In this document: positions 18,271 to 27,350 of the stretch, piece by piece | Position numbering within the stretch: position 1 is the first letter of the stretch | Layout of the letters: the number at the start of each line of letters is the position of its first letter | Assembly: GCA_910578175.1 (NCBI GenBank) | Contig: CAJTPF010000002.1 | Coordinates: 62,001 to 126,000, forward strand | Length of the DNA stretch: 64,000 nt | Direction of reading: 5' to 3' | Source: an uncultured Lachnospiraceae bacterium | GTDB taxonomy: Bacteria > Bacillota > Clostridia > Lachnospirales > Lachnospiraceae | Notes under the pieces: generated by a model | Told to the model about the DNA's origin: nothing | What the model saw: only the letters and a program-made list of their open reading frames with translations | The model's database searches: none | Translations under genes and position numbers: made by a program

Positions 18271-19137
18271 TTACAATTTGATATTCAGTATGGAACGGCC
18301 GACAAAATATGCAATAACAAACAGGACCACTCCGATCGTGGTAGCAATGATTCCAACCGGCGTTACAAAATTATCAGCAAAATCTGGGCTCATGGTCTTC
18401 ATCATTCCTATCAGAATTACCGGCATAAATATCATCATGTTCTGCTCCGACTTACTGGAAGTCACGGTTGTTTCTATATCTTCGCTGATTTCAATCTTAT
18501 CACTGAGAATCTCATGGGTTTTTGCAATGGTCTCTTTGATATTTCCGCCCTTTTTATAACAAACCGAAAACACATCTGCAAAACTGGATATATCATCGAT
18601 TCCGCTCCTGGCGCCAAAATCCGAAAGCATATCTTCCACTGCGATATTATTATTTATTCCCGCCAATATACATGCGATTTCATTCAAGATAAATGCATCT
18701 TCGGCGTACTGAATTTTTAAATCCCCATAGACGCTTTTAAAAGAATCCGTTACATTCTTACCTGCATTCAGTGATGTGGATAACGCTTCTAACATATCCC
18801 TGAATTGTAAATTCAGCGTTCTCTTTCTCTTGGTAATTATCTGTGATACCCTTACCGGCAGAAATAACTTTCCGGCAATGACCCCAACAATGGAGGAAAT
18901 CATAACATTTAAAACGTGTGTCAGCATTGTTGGATTTCCAAATTCATCTTTTCCAATCCCGCCGTAAAACAGATAACCGACCGCCGCACCCACTATAAAT
19001 GCCAGCAGAAAATAAAGTATTTTTTCTAATTTAGACATATAATATACTTTATAGTTTAACATCTGCATATTTGTTGCAGACATATAATATTGAGGTTCCG
19101 GTTCTTCTACTTTGGTATTCTTTTTAAATAATCCCAT
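18271..19137 (-). CDS. tadB: TadB-like inner platform protein (T2SS F domain)
   Basis: Membrane protein of 288 residues. Two membrane segments near residues 40-60 and 80-100 and two near the C-terminus (about 235-252 and 263-282) flank a cytoplasmic T2SSF domain with LEALSTSLNAGKNVTDSF. Together with TadC it makes the cytoplasmic membrane platform of the Tad machine. The ATG is preceded by TAGGAGAG. The gene lies 10 bases after tadA and 18 before tadC. Assignment of the first F-domain protein as TadB and the second as TadC rests on the usual gene order A-B-C. Confidence 0.9.
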   Translation of the reverse strand: MGLFKKNTKVEEPEPQYYMSATNMQMLNYKVYYMSKLEKILYFLLAFIVGAAVGYLFYGGIGKDEFGNPTMLTHVLNVMISSIVGVIAGKLFLPVRVSQIITKRKRTLNLQFRDMLEALSTSLNAGKNVTDSFKSVYGDLKIQYAEDAFILNEIACILAGINNNIAVEDMLSDFGARSGIDDISSFADVFSVCYKKGGNIKETIAKTHEILSDKIEISEDIETTVTSSKSEQNMMIFMPVILIGMMKTMSPDFADNFVTPVGIIATTIGVVLFVIAYFVGRSILNIKL

Positions 19138-19147
19138 ATTCTCTCTC

Positions 19148-20386
19148 CTATATTACTTCTTTTATACCTGCCAGCTGTAATTTCCAATCATTCACCAATT
19201 TATTTTTTGTTCTGTTCAAACCGCCGGATACCCGCTCCAGCGTGGTATTTTCATCTTCTTCAAAAACGTACAGCGGATTTAATTCTATCTCTCCGTTTTT
19301 ATAATCCAGTATTTCCGTGATTTCCATGGTCTTTCTGGAATGATCCCTGAGCCTGGATAAATGGATAATGATATCGACCGCAGAGGCGATCTGTTGACGG
19401 ATTGCTTCCAGCGGCAAGCCTGCCGCTCCCTGTAATACCATCGTTTCCAATCTGCTCAGCATATCTTTTGTAGAGTTGGCATGTCCGGTGGACAGTGAAC
19501 CGTCATGTCCCGTATTCATCGCCTGCAGCATGTCCAAAGCCTCTCCGCCTCTGACTTCGCCGACGACGATCCGTTCCGGTCTCATACGGAGGGAAGATTT
19601 AATGAGATCACGTATCGTAATCTGTCCCACTCCGGTGGCATTGGCATTTCTGGTTTCAAGGCTGACAAGATTATCAATTCCCACAATCTGAAGCTCGGCC
19701 GAATCCTCTATTGTTATGACTCTTTCATCCTTCGGTATATAATTGGATAAGGCATTTAAAAATGTGGTTTTCCCGGAACCCGTACCACCGCAGATAAAAA
19801 TATTGTATTTGGCCTTTACAAGCAGATCCAGTTTATGGGCAATTTCCGGGGTAATGGAACCATATGCAATCAACTTTTCAATCGTCATCGGCGTTTTGGA
19901 AAATTTACGAATCGTGATCGTTGGTCCGCACAGGGCGATTGGCGGAAGAACTACATTCACACGGGAACCGTCTGCCAGCCTCGTATCCACAATGGGATTT
20001 GCCTGATTGACCTCCCGGCCTGCCATTCCAACAATCCTCTGAATAATATCCTCCAAACGTCTCTGACTTTCAAACTCTTTGTCCATTCTCTGTACTTTCC
20101 CAGATTTTTCAATAAAAACATTCTGATGTCCGTTTATCATTACTTCCGTAATGGAATCATCATTCATGATCTCATCCAACAGACCCAGTCCCCGGATAGA
20201 ACTATACACTTTTTTAACGATGGCAACCCTGTCCTCAATGGAGACATAACTGTTTCCTATTGTCCGGGAGGTAAGTTCTTCAATTTTTTCTTCCAGTTCC
20301 TCATCGGATAAATCACTGAGTGCCAGATTATCTGTTACATATGACTTTACTTTTAATGCCAATTCTTCAATTAACGCTGTTTCCAC
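19148..20386 (-). CDS. tadA: TadA/CpaF secretion ATPase
   Basis: ATPase of 412 residues, GspE/VirB11 superfamily, CpaF subgroup. It starts at GTG, six bases after GGAGG. The N-terminal domain ends near residue 160. The Walker A motif is GGTGSGKT (200-207), an Asp box follows (ERVITIEDSAEL), then Walker B RIVVGEVRGGEAL and the His-box STGHAN. All catalytic motifs are intact. It powers assembly, and possibly retraction, of the Flp pilus on the cytoplasmic side. The gap to tadZ upstream is 21 bases. Confidence 0.95.
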   Translation of the reverse strand: METALIEELALKVKSYVTDNLALSDLSDEELEEKIEELTSRTIGNSYVSIEDRVAIVKKVYSSIRGLGLLDEIMNDDSITEVMINGHQNVFIEKSGKVQRMDKEFESQRRLEDIIQRIVGMAGREVNQANPIVDTRLADGSRVNVVLPPIALCGPTITIRKFSKTPMTIEKLIAYGSITPEIAHKLDLLVKAKYNIFICGGTGSGKTTFLNALSNYIPKDERVITIEDSAELQIVGIDNLVSLETRNANATGVGQITIRDLIKSSLRMRPERIVVGEVRGGEALDMLQAMNTGHDGSLSTGHANSTKDMLSRLETMVLQGAAGLPLEAIRQQIASAVDIIIHLSRLRDHSRKTMEITEILDYKNGEIELNPLYVFEEDENTTLERVSGGLNRTKNKLVNDWKLQLAGIKEVI

Positions 20387-20407
20387 AATATTCCTCCACT
20401 AATACCA

Positions 20408-21475
20408 TTACATAATCGAATTAAATATCTGTGATCCCTGCAACTCATTTAAAATTTGCTGTGTACTGGCATTTTCATATTTTTGAATCCCGCCCAATGT
20501 TTTGATATCCAGTCCATCCAGCATTTTACTTTTTTTATTACTGAACTTATTATATATAATGGATAATCTGTTCATCAATGCCAGATCTTTTTTATCATCT
20601 AATATTTCTAATGTTTCGTATGCTCTTACTATTTTTCTGTTTGTAACCTCAGAACCATCCGATACCAGAAGTACATGCCTTGCATTTTTAATAATCTCAT
20701 ATACGATATCTGATAGATCAAAGGGTTTATCTACAATAATATAATCATATTTACCTTCCGATATCAGGATTTTAAACAACGTACGAACATCCTCCAACAA
20801 AACTTCTGTCATATCCAGAGCCGTCTTTGTGGGAGAATAGAAATATACGCCGCTTGCATCCTTTTTTACTGCACTTTCCATCTTTAATGAAATATTACTT
20901 TTCTGACTTTTTAATGCATATACAACTTCACTAAAATCCATTTGCCCCACATCACTGAAACATAGCGAGCAGTCTCCCCATATATCCAAATCAATAAATA
21001 AAACTTTTTTTCCTGTTCTGACAAAATTTCTTGCACATACATATGCCATTGTTGTTTTTCCAACCCCTCCTGCCGGCGAAGTAACAAAGATTATATTAGT
21101 TTTTGTATCTCCTTCCTGCTGAATGCCGGAAATAATAGTTGCTTTTTCTGCATATATATTTAAAATCTCTTTATAAATCATTTCTACTTTCTGATATTTT
21201 CCAATCAGTCTGATACCATCTGCATTTTGTGAAAGCAGGTTATTATCCAGAATATACGCAAACCCGCAGCGTTTAGGCAATTTTTTTAGATCAATTTCAA
21301 ACTCTTCATTTGCCAGTAAAACATCGATTTTGTTTTTTTCAAGAATATCTTTTATTAAGCTGGCATCGGTTGCAAAATATAATTGTATTTTTTCAATATA
21401 TTTTTTATTAAATACTGCCGCAAACTTTTTTAAATATGCCTCATCCTTTTCCAATAACGCTACCTTTATTTTCAT
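20408..21475 (-). CDS. tadZ: TadZ/CpaE-like localisation ATPase
   Basis: Protein of 355 residues. An N-terminal receiver-like domain (about residues 3-115) lacks typical phosphorylation residues. A MinD/ParA-type ATPase domain follows, with deviant Walker A TSPAGGVGKTT (132-142), FIDLDIWGDCS and IIVDKPFD. CpaE/TadZ proteins place the pilus machine at a cell pole or other site. It is the first gene of the Tad operon. It follows the riboswitch and terminator by about 86 bases and has AAGGAG before its ATG. Confidence 0.9.
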   Translation of the reverse strand: MKIKVALLEKDEAYLKKFAAVFNKKYIEKIQLYFATDASLIKDILEKNKIDVLLANEEFEIDLKKLPKRCGFAYILDNNLLSQNADGIRLIGKYQKVEMIYKEILNIYAEKATIISGIQQEGDTKTNIIFVTSPAGGVGKTTMAYVCARNFVRTGKKVLFIDLDIWGDCSLCFSDVGQMDFSEVVYALKSQKSNISLKMESAVKKDASGVYFYSPTKTALDMTEVLLEDVRTLFKILISEGKYDYIIVDKPFDLSDIVYEIIKNARHVLLVSDGSEVTNRKIVRAYETLEILDDKKDLALMNRLSIIYNKFSNKKSKMLDGLDIKTLGGIQKYENASTQQILNELQGSQIFNSIM

Positions 21476-21560
21476 TTTTACTTCTCCTTGTAAACGTATA
21501 GTTTTTTATGGTATACTAGAAAATATATACTAAACAGCAAAATATATACTTAATCATGGT

Positions 21561-21596
21561 AAACAAAAAAGCTGTTGTATATAATATACAGCAGCC
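21561..21596 (-). terminator. Riboswitch expression-platform terminator before tadZ
   Basis: On the minus strand, GCTGCTGTATA and TATACAACAGC form a stem with one mismatch, followed directly by TTTTTTGTTT. It lies about 45 bases after the c-di-GMP aptamer and about 90 bases before tadZ. This is the expected place for a transcription-termination platform controlled by the aptamer. Whether ligand favours or prevents this hairpin is not obvious from pairing by eye. Confidence 0.75.
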
Positions 21597-21636
21597 GAAC
21601 TATCTTAGAATATAATATATGATACTATGTATGCAG

Positions 21637-21730
21637 AAATCTGCTCACCCTGTCCCTATTAACACCATTATATCCCTTAGACTCCAAGCTTTGCGTCCCA
21701 ATATTTCTATTAGTTTGCTCAACATATTTA
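21637..21730 (-). promoter_or_regulatory. Cyclic-di-GMP-I (GEMM-I) riboswitch aptamer
   Basis: The minus strand reads GAGCAAACTAATAGAAATAT, followed by TGGGACGCAAAGCTTGGAG, TCTAAGGG and, later, ATAGGGACAGGGTGAGCAG. These match the hallmark elements of the class I c-di-GMP aptamer (compare the Vibrio Vc2 RNA): GCAAAC, a short stem closed by a GAAA tetraloop (CUAAUA/UAUUGG), the core ACGCAAAGC, then C-U-A-A paired loosely with U-A-G-G and the AGGGU strand. It sits just after a promoter and ahead of a terminator hairpin and tadZ, so it very likely switches the whole Tad operon in response to c-di-GMP. Confidence 0.87.
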
Positions 21731-21731
21731 T

Positions 21732-21761
21732 GTTTTACCATATTTTGACATTTTTTGTCAA
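21732..21761 (-). promoter_or_regulatory. Promoter of the riboswitch-Tad operon
   Basis: Minus-strand TTGACA (21761-21756) is separated by 18 bases from TAAAAC (21737-21732), a weak -10 element. The predicted start near 21725 is right at the 5' end of the c-di-GMP aptamer, which supports the call. The -35 is embedded in the palindrome TTGACA-n5-TGTCAA. The rest of 21762-21833 is very AT-rich and holds no gene. Confidence 0.6.
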
Positions 21762-21833
21762 TACGTTTTTTTATATTTTAGTTATTTTTATTAATCTTTG
21801 TAAAAAAATACTAAACTTTTATTCACAAAAACA

Positions 21834-21880
21834 AATAAAAAAGACCTGTTCAGTAATTTTTCATTACCAAACAGATCTTT
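21834..21880 (-). terminator. Rho-independent terminator after atpC
   Basis: AAGATCTGTTTGGTAAT and ATTACTGAACAGGTCTT form a long stem with a GAAAA loop, followed by TTTTTT on the minus strand. It lies a few bases after the atpC stop and ends the ATP synthase operon. It separates this operon from the Tad promoter. Confidence 0.9.
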
Positions 21881-21887
21881 TATCCTC

Positions 21888-22298
21888 TTACTTCAAAGCC
21901 TCGATCCGCGCCAGCGATCTGCGGAGCGCTGCTTCCGCCCTGTCGATATTGACGCCTTCGCCTTCTTCATTTAATCTTCTCTCTGCACGGATCCTGGCTT
22001 CTTCCGCACGATTCAGATCGATTTCTTCCGGCCACTCGGCCACTTCTGCCATGATCGTAACCTTGTTCTCCAGAATCTCTGCAAATCCTGCATGAACGAT
22101 GGCTTTTTTCGGTTCCGGTTCTGATGGCTCATATATCTTTACCAGACCCGGGACCAGGATCACAGTAAGCGGAATGTGTTTCTTATACACACCGATATCC
22201 CCTTCCCTGGTCCTCATTTCCACAAAGGATACCTGGCCGTTATAAAATATGCGGTCCGGAGAAATGATCTCTAACTCAAATAACTTTTCATTATCCAT
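21888..22298 (-). CDS. atpC: ATP synthase epsilon subunit
   Basis: F1 epsilon subunit of 136 residues when started at ATG 22296-22298, which has AAAGGA at proper distance; the longer in-frame TTG start at 22319 has none. The N-terminal beta-sandwich carries the family pattern EIISPDRIFYNGQVSFVEM and REGDIGVYKKHIPL. The C-terminal helical hairpin (NRAEEARIRAERRL) is complete. It links the gamma subunit to the c ring and regulates hydrolysis. It is the last gene of the atp operon, followed by a strong terminator. Confidence 0.95.
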   Translation of the reverse strand: MDNEKLFELEIISPDRIFYNGQVSFVEMRTREGDIGVYKKHIPLTVILVPGLVKIYEPSEPEPKKAIVHAGFAEILENKVTIMAEVAEWPEEIDLNRAEEARIRAERRLNEEGEGVNIDRAEAALRRSLARIEALK

Positions 22299-22338
22299 AG
22301 ACAATATCCTTTCTGCCAAAGGGCATAAACGTTATTTC

Positions 22339-23748
22339 CTATTTCTGAACCCTGGCAAGTACATCATCAATACTGCCGGCATTCAGGAAATAACTTTCCG
22401 GAATATCATCATGTTTGCCTTCCAGAATTTCTTTAAAACTCTGAATGGTGTCCGAAAGCGGAACATACTTACCTTCCAGACCGGTAAACTGTCCTGCAAC
22501 GAAGAACGGCTGGGAAAGGAATTTCTGTACCTTTCTCGCCCTGGCAACTACCAGTTTGTCCTCTTCGGATAATTCATCCATACCAAGAATCGCAATAATA
22601 TCCTGTAATTCCTTATATTTCTGCAGAATCTCCTGTACGCCTCTGGCTACCTTATAATGCTCTTCACCTACTACCTTCGGGTCCAGGATTCTGGATGTAG
22701 ATTCCAGCGGGTCAACCGCAGGATAAATGCCAAGTTCCACGATGGAACGGGATAAAACCGTAGTTGCATCCAGGTGGGCAAAGGTAGTTGCCGGAGCCGG
22801 GTCCGTCAGGTCATCGGCCGGCACATATACGGCCTGAACCGAAGTAATGGAACCGTTCTTTGTAGATGTGATCCGCTCCTGAAGGGCGCCCATTTCGGTC
22901 TGAAGGGTCGGCTGGTATCCTACCGCAGAAGGCATACGTCCAAGAAGGGCGGAAACCTCGGAACCCGCCTGTGTAAAACGGAAAATGTTGTCAATGAACA
23001 ACAGTACATCCTTTCCGCCTGCATCCCTGAAATTTTCCGCAATGGTAAGTCCGGTCAGACCTACTCTCATTCTGGCACCCGGCGGCTCATTCATCTGTCC
23101 GAATACCATGGTGGTTTTATTGATAACACCGGATTCTTTCATTTCGTAATAAAGGTCGTTTCCTTCTCTTGTTCTCTCACCAACACCGGTAAATACGGAA
23201 TATCCGCCGTGCTCTGTAGCAATATTACGGATCAGTTCCTGGATCAATACTGTCTTTCCTACACCGGCACCGCCGAAGAGTCCGATCTTACCACCCTTCT
23301 GGTATGGGCAAAGCAGGTCAACAACCTTGATACCCGTCTCCAGAATTTCTGTCGTGGTAGACTGTTCTTCGAATGCAGGTGCTTTTCTGTGAATCGGAAG
23401 ATACTCGGCACCTTCCGGAGGTGCGATATTATCAATGGGTTCTCCTAATACATTAAACATACGTCCAAGCGTATTTTCACCAACCGGTACTGAAATCGGA
23501 GCGCCGGTAGCTTCCGCTTCCATGCCTCTGACCAGACCGTCGGTAGGACCCATGGCAATACATCTTACAGTATCGTCGCCCAAATGCTGTGCTACCTCGA
23601 CAACAAGCCTTCCGCCGTCTTCTCTGGTTATATTGATCGCATCATATATTTCCGGAAGATTCCCAGCTTCAAACTTGATATCCAGTACGGCACCGATAAT
23701 CTGGGTAATCTTTCCGATGTTATTCTTACCTGTATTATTATCTGCCAT
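22339..23748 (-). CDS. atpD: ATP synthase beta subunit
   Basis: F1 beta subunit of 469 residues, full length. Walker A is GGAGVGKT, the catalytic region GERTREGNDL follows, then the Walker B segment VLLFIDNIFRFTQ and the DELSEED loop, which is present as MDELSEEDK. These motifs show an active nucleotide-binding catalytic subunit. It lies between atpG and atpC with short gaps. The closest ribosome site is the AAGGAG 13 bases before ATG. Confidence 0.98.
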   Translation of the reverse strand: MADNNTGKNNIGKITQIIGAVLDIKFEAGNLPEIYDAINITREDGGRLVVEVAQHLGDDTVRCIAMGPTDGLVRGMEAEATGAPISVPVGENTLGRMFNVLGEPIDNIAPPEGAEYLPIHRKAPAFEEQSTTTEILETGIKVVDLLCPYQKGGKIGLFGGAGVGKTVLIQELIRNIATEHGGYSVFTGVGERTREGNDLYYEMKESGVINKTTMVFGQMNEPPGARMRVGLTGLTIAENFRDAGGKDVLLFIDNIFRFTQAGSEVSALLGRMPSAVGYQPTLQTEMGALQERITSTKNGSITSVQAVYVPADDLTDPAPATTFAHLDATTVLSRSIVELGIYPAVDPLESTSRILDPKVVGEEHYKVARGVQEILQKYKELQDIIAILGMDELSEEDKLVVARARKVQKFLSQPFFVAGQFTGLEGKYVPLSDTIQSFKEILEGKHDDIPESYFLNAGSIDDVLARVQK

Positions 23749-23808
23749 CTTCTCTGCATATCTCCTTTACTAAATTCTTTCTTTCCGCCTGCATTTTATG
23801 CAGACATT

Positions 23809-24669
23809 TTAACTGATTGCCTCGGCGCCGGCTATGATCTCGGTCAGTTCCTGCGTGATAGAGCTCTGACGGGCCCTGTTATACATCAGTGACAGATTTG
23901 CGATCATTTCATCCGCATTGCTCGTGGCGGAATCCATGGCAGCCATCCTTGCGCCGTTTTCACTGGCTACAGCTTCTATCAGTGCGCCGTAGATCAAACT
24001 GCTGACATATTTTGGTACGATCATATCCAATGCCGTTTCCTCTGACGGTTCATAATTCATAAGCGTCATTTTTTCCTCTTTGGAAACCGATGTCTCATCA
24101 GCAGATATCGGAAGCAGTTTCAGCATGGTAGGAACATGGCTGACGGTGTTCTTAAACTTTGTATAAGCTATATAGAGTTCACCAAATCCGCCTTTTTCAA
24201 AATCTGACAAAATATGTTCCGCGATTTCCATTGCATCCCGATAAATCGGTTCATTGATCACGTCGGAATAATCCGCCATGATCTCATAGCCGTTTCTTCC
24301 CAGAGTCTCTCTGCCTTTGCGTCCGATATTATAAATTACCGTCTGTTCTTTCGAAAAATTACCATCCTTCGTCAGAAGCTTTGTAATATTATTATTATAG
24401 CCTCCGGCAAGCCCCCGGTTGGCAGTTATGACGATGACCGCTTTCTTCTTACTTTCACCGGCCTTTAAAAACTTATGATCCAGATTTCCGGAACGGGCAA
24501 GTATGGAAGTGACCGTCTCATACATATGCTCAAAATACGGTTTCGCTTTTTCAGCACGGACCCTTGCTTTCTGCAATTTAACAGTGGCAACCAGCTTCAT
24601 GGCTTTTGTAATCTGTTCTGTACTCTGAATACTTATTTTACGTCTCTGAATATCTCTCATTGACGCCAT
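23809..24669 (-). CDS. atpG: ATP synthase gamma subunit
   Basis: Central-stalk subunit of 286 residues. I choose the ATG at 24667-24669 because it gives the family-typical N-terminus ASMRDIQRRKISI and lies 11 bases after AGAAGG; an in-frame GTG four codons earlier almost touches that site. The N-terminal and C-terminal helices that form the rotating coiled coil are present (SITQELTEIIAGAEAIS at the end). It lies between atpA and atpD. Confidence 0.96.
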   Translation of the reverse strand: MASMRDIQRRKISIQSTEQITKAMKLVATVKLQKARVRAEKAKPYFEHMYETVTSILARSGNLDHKFLKAGESKKKAVIVITANRGLAGGYNNNITKLLTKDGNFSKEQTVIYNIGRKGRETLGRNGYEIMADYSDVINEPIYRDAMEIAEHILSDFEKGGFGELYIAYTKFKNTVSHVPTMLKLLPISADETSVSKEEKMTLMNYEPSEETALDMIVPKYVSSLIYGALIEAVASENGARMAAMDSATSNADEMIANLSLMYNRARQSSITQELTEIIAGAEAIS

Positions 24670-24687
24670 GCCATCCACCACCTTCTG

Positions 24688-26190
24688 CTATTTATTTGCC
24701 TTACATTCTGTAATCGCTTTTATCAGCATATCTTCGGTTTCCGCTGTCAGATCCTTTGTTTCCCGGATACTCTGCACGATCTCAGGATATTTGTTTGCAA
24801 TATATTCGAATAAGTTCTTTTCAAAATCAAGAATCTCACTGACCGGAATGTCCAGAAGATATTTCTTTGTAGCAGCATAGATAATGATAACCTGATATTC
24901 CACAGGCATGGTATTATACTGATCCTGTTTCAGTACTTCCTTAATTCTTTCACCCTGGGCCAGCTTCTCCTTTGTATCGTTATCCAGCTCGGAACCGAAC
25001 TGTGAAAACGCTGCAAGTTCACGGTACTGGGCCAGTTCCACACGGATCGGTGCTGCCAGTTTCTTTATTGCCTTGATCTGTGCCGCGCCTCCCACACGTG
25101 ATACGGAAAGACCTGCATTCACGGCAGGACGGAAACCTGCGTTAAACATTTCCGTTTCCAGATAGATCTGGCCGTCGGTAATGGAGATTACGTTGGTCGG
25201 TATATATGCCGATACGTCGCCTGCCTGGGTTTCGATGATCGGAAGGGCTGTTAAAGAACCGCCGCCCAGTTCATCCGACAATCTTGCCGCACGCTCCAGC
25301 AGTCTGGAATGAAGATAGAATACATCGCCCGGATATGCCTCACGGCCCGGCGGACGGCGAAGCAGCAAAGAAAGGGTACGGTATGCGGTCGCATGCTTAC
25401 TCAGGTCATCATAGATAACCAGCACGTCTCCGCCGTTCTCCATCCACTCTTCACCGATGGCACAGCCTGAATACGGTGCGATATACTGTAACGGAGCCAG
25501 TTCGCTGGCAGTGGATACAACGATGGTCGTATACGCCATGGCACCATGCTCCTCCAATGTCTTAACGATCTGGGCAACAGTCGAAGCTTTCTGTCCTATG
25601 GCTACATAGATACAGTTCACACCCTGCCCTTTCTGATTGATGATCGTATCAATGGCAATTGCCGTCTTACCTGTCTGACGGTCGCCAATGATAAGCTCAC
25701 GCTGTCCCCTTCCGATAGGAACCATGGCATCTATCGCCTTAATTCCCGTCTGAAGCGGGGTATCTACGGATTTTCTGGAAATAACACCTGAAGCCACCCG
25801 TTCGATCTTTCTATATTTATCTGTATTGATCGGTCCCTTGCCGTCAATCGGCTGTCCCAAAGCATTTACAACACGGCCCAGCATGGCGTCGCCTACCGGC
25901 ACCTCTACCACACGGCCTGTTGATTTAACAGTATCACCTTCATTTATGTTCTTCTGGTCGCCTAAGAGAACGGCACCTACATTGTCCTCTTCCAGGTTCA
26001 GTACCATACCGTACACCTCGCCCGGGAATTCCAGAAGTTCACCTGCCATGGCATTTTCCAGTCCATGTACACGGGCGATTCCGTCAGCTACCTGGATTAC
26101 CGTACCGATGTTGGATACATCGAGTTCAGCCGAATATTTCTTAATCTGCTCTTTGATCACAGAGCTGATTTCTTCCGGTTTTAAATTCAT
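24688..26190 (-). CDS. atpA: ATP synthase alpha subunit
   Basis: F1 alpha subunit of 500 residues, full length. It has the N-terminal beta-barrel, the non-catalytic nucleotide site with Walker A GDRQTGKT, and the family signature PAVNAGLSVSRVGGAAQ. Downstream of atpH and upstream of atpG in the usual order. AAGGTGGG precedes the start at moderate distance. Nothing unusual is seen. Confidence 0.98.
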   Translation of the reverse strand: MNLKPEEISSVIKEQIKKYSAELDVSNIGTVIQVADGIARVHGLENAMAGELLEFPGEVYGMVLNLEEDNVGAVLLGDQKNINEGDTVKSTGRVVEVPVGDAMLGRVVNALGQPIDGKGPINTDKYRKIERVASGVISRKSVDTPLQTGIKAIDAMVPIGRGQRELIIGDRQTGKTAIAIDTIINQKGQGVNCIYVAIGQKASTVAQIVKTLEEHGAMAYTTIVVSTASELAPLQYIAPYSGCAIGEEWMENGGDVLVIYDDLSKHATAYRTLSLLLRRPPGREAYPGDVFYLHSRLLERAARLSDELGGGSLTALPIIETQAGDVSAYIPTNVISITDGQIYLETEMFNAGFRPAVNAGLSVSRVGGAAQIKAIKKLAAPIRVELAQYRELAAFSQFGSELDNDTKEKLAQGERIKEVLKQDQYNTMPVEYQVIIIYAATKKYLLDIPVSEILDFEKNLFEYIANKYPEIVQSIRETKDLTAETEDMLIKAITECKANK

Positions 26191-26225
26191 GGAGCTAACC
26201 CACCTTCTTTCAGCAAAATTTCTTA

Positions 26226-26774
26226 TTACGCCAGCTGAATATCATACAAATCCTTTGCCAGTTCATTCAGCTTATGTTTTATACTATTATCGACAACTCT
26301 GTCTCCGATATGGATCACCAGTCCTCCGATCAGACTTTCATCCACGGAAAAAGCCATCTCAAATTTCTGATATTCCGTGGTCGCAAGCAGTTTTTTCTCT
26401 ACTTCCGCCCTTTGAGTGTCATTTAATACCTTTGCACTGGAAACATGTGCAACACCGATTTTCTTATATTCTTTTACCTGTGAAACAAAGTAATCCAGTA
26501 TTCCGACAATATCATTCTGCCGCTCCTTCCTGACCACAAGGGTAAGAAATCCGACAAATTCATTTGATGCTCTGTCTTTAAAAATATCTTCCATTACGGA
26601 AATTTTTTCTTCTTTGTCTATCTTCGGGTGATTCAGTAGTTTTATAAGCTCACGGTTTTCAAGAAACACCTGTCTGATAACCTCAGATTCTGCAAAGAAC
26701 AGATCTAATTTATCTTCTTCCAGAGCAAGCTCAAACAATGCATCACCGTATGTCTTTGATACTAGCTTAGCCAT
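26226..26774 (-). CDS. atpH: ATP synthase delta subunit
   Basis: Peripheral-stalk subunit of 182 residues. The N-terminal helical domain begins AKLVSKTYGDALFELA, and the C-terminal part has the family pattern FSVDESLIGGLVIHIGDRVVDNS. It joins F1 to the b subunit. Its start overlaps the 3' end of atpF by 13 bases, which suggests translational coupling. Confidence 0.96.
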   Translation of the reverse strand: MAKLVSKTYGDALFELALEEDKLDLFFAESEVIRQVFLENRELIKLLNHPKIDKEEKISVMEDIFKDRASNEFVGFLTLVVRKERQNDIVGILDYFVSQVKEYKKIGVAHVSSAKVLNDTQRAEVEKKLLATTEYQKFEMAFSVDESLIGGLVIHIGDRVVDNSIKHKLNELAKDLYDIQLA

Positions 26775-27277
26775 GTGTTATCACCTATCTCCTTTAATGT
26801 TTCCTCAACAAGTGCATCCTGTGTCTTTTCGTCCACGGATACCGCTACTACCTTGCCCGCCATCAGGGTTGCAACTTTGACGATTTCTTTCTTTATATCA
26901 TCGGCAGCTTTTTTCTTTTCCAGTTCTGCCTCTGATTTGGCATGAGCGATGATTCTTGCCGCTTCTTCCTTCGCCTCTCCTACGATTCTCTCTTCATTTT
27001 TAAGAGCCCGTTTCCGTGCGTCGCCAAGAATCTCTTCTGCCTCCTTCTGAATACCTTTCAGCTTATCCTCATACTCTTTCTTAAGAACTTCAGCATCATT
27101 TTTATCTGCAATGGCCTGATTCCTGTCGTTTGTAATTCTCTCCTGACGCTTTTCCAGCATATTCTTTACCGGATTAAACATAAAATAAGACAATGCCGTA
27201 AATAATACCAGCATATTCAGAGCTAACAATCCGGCATCAAATAATAACTGCGCATCAAGTCCAAATAGTCGTTCCAA
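26762..27277 (-). CDS. atpF: ATP synthase b subunit
   Basis: Peripheral-stalk subunit of 171 residues. It starts at TTG with AAAGGAGG seven bases upstream. One N-terminal membrane helix (about residues 12-32) is followed by a long charged helix rich in A, E and K that dimerises as the stator. Only one b gene is present, as in non-photosynthetic bacteria. Its 3' end overlaps atpH. Confidence 0.95.
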   Translation of the reverse strand: MERLFGLDAQLLFDAGLLALNMLVLFTALSYFMFNPVKNMLEKRQERITNDRNQAIADKNDAEVLKKEYEDKLKGIQKEAEEILGDARKRALKNEERIVGEAKEEAARIIAHAKSEAELEKKKAADDIKKEIVKVATLMAGKVVAVSVDEKTQDALVEETLKEIGDNTWLS

Positions 27278-27350
27278 GGTTTCGCCTCCTTTCTGAGAAT
27301 TTAAGATTTTTTAAGTACAATCGTAAATTATTCTTTATCAGGCTTACCTG

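Noticed and set aside
22774..23448. Plus-strand frame of 224 codons
   Set aside because: Antisense shadow of atpD, a highly conserved gene with biased codons.
25826..26533. Plus-strand frame of 235 codons
   Set aside because: Antisense to atpA and atpH, with no recognisable protein features.
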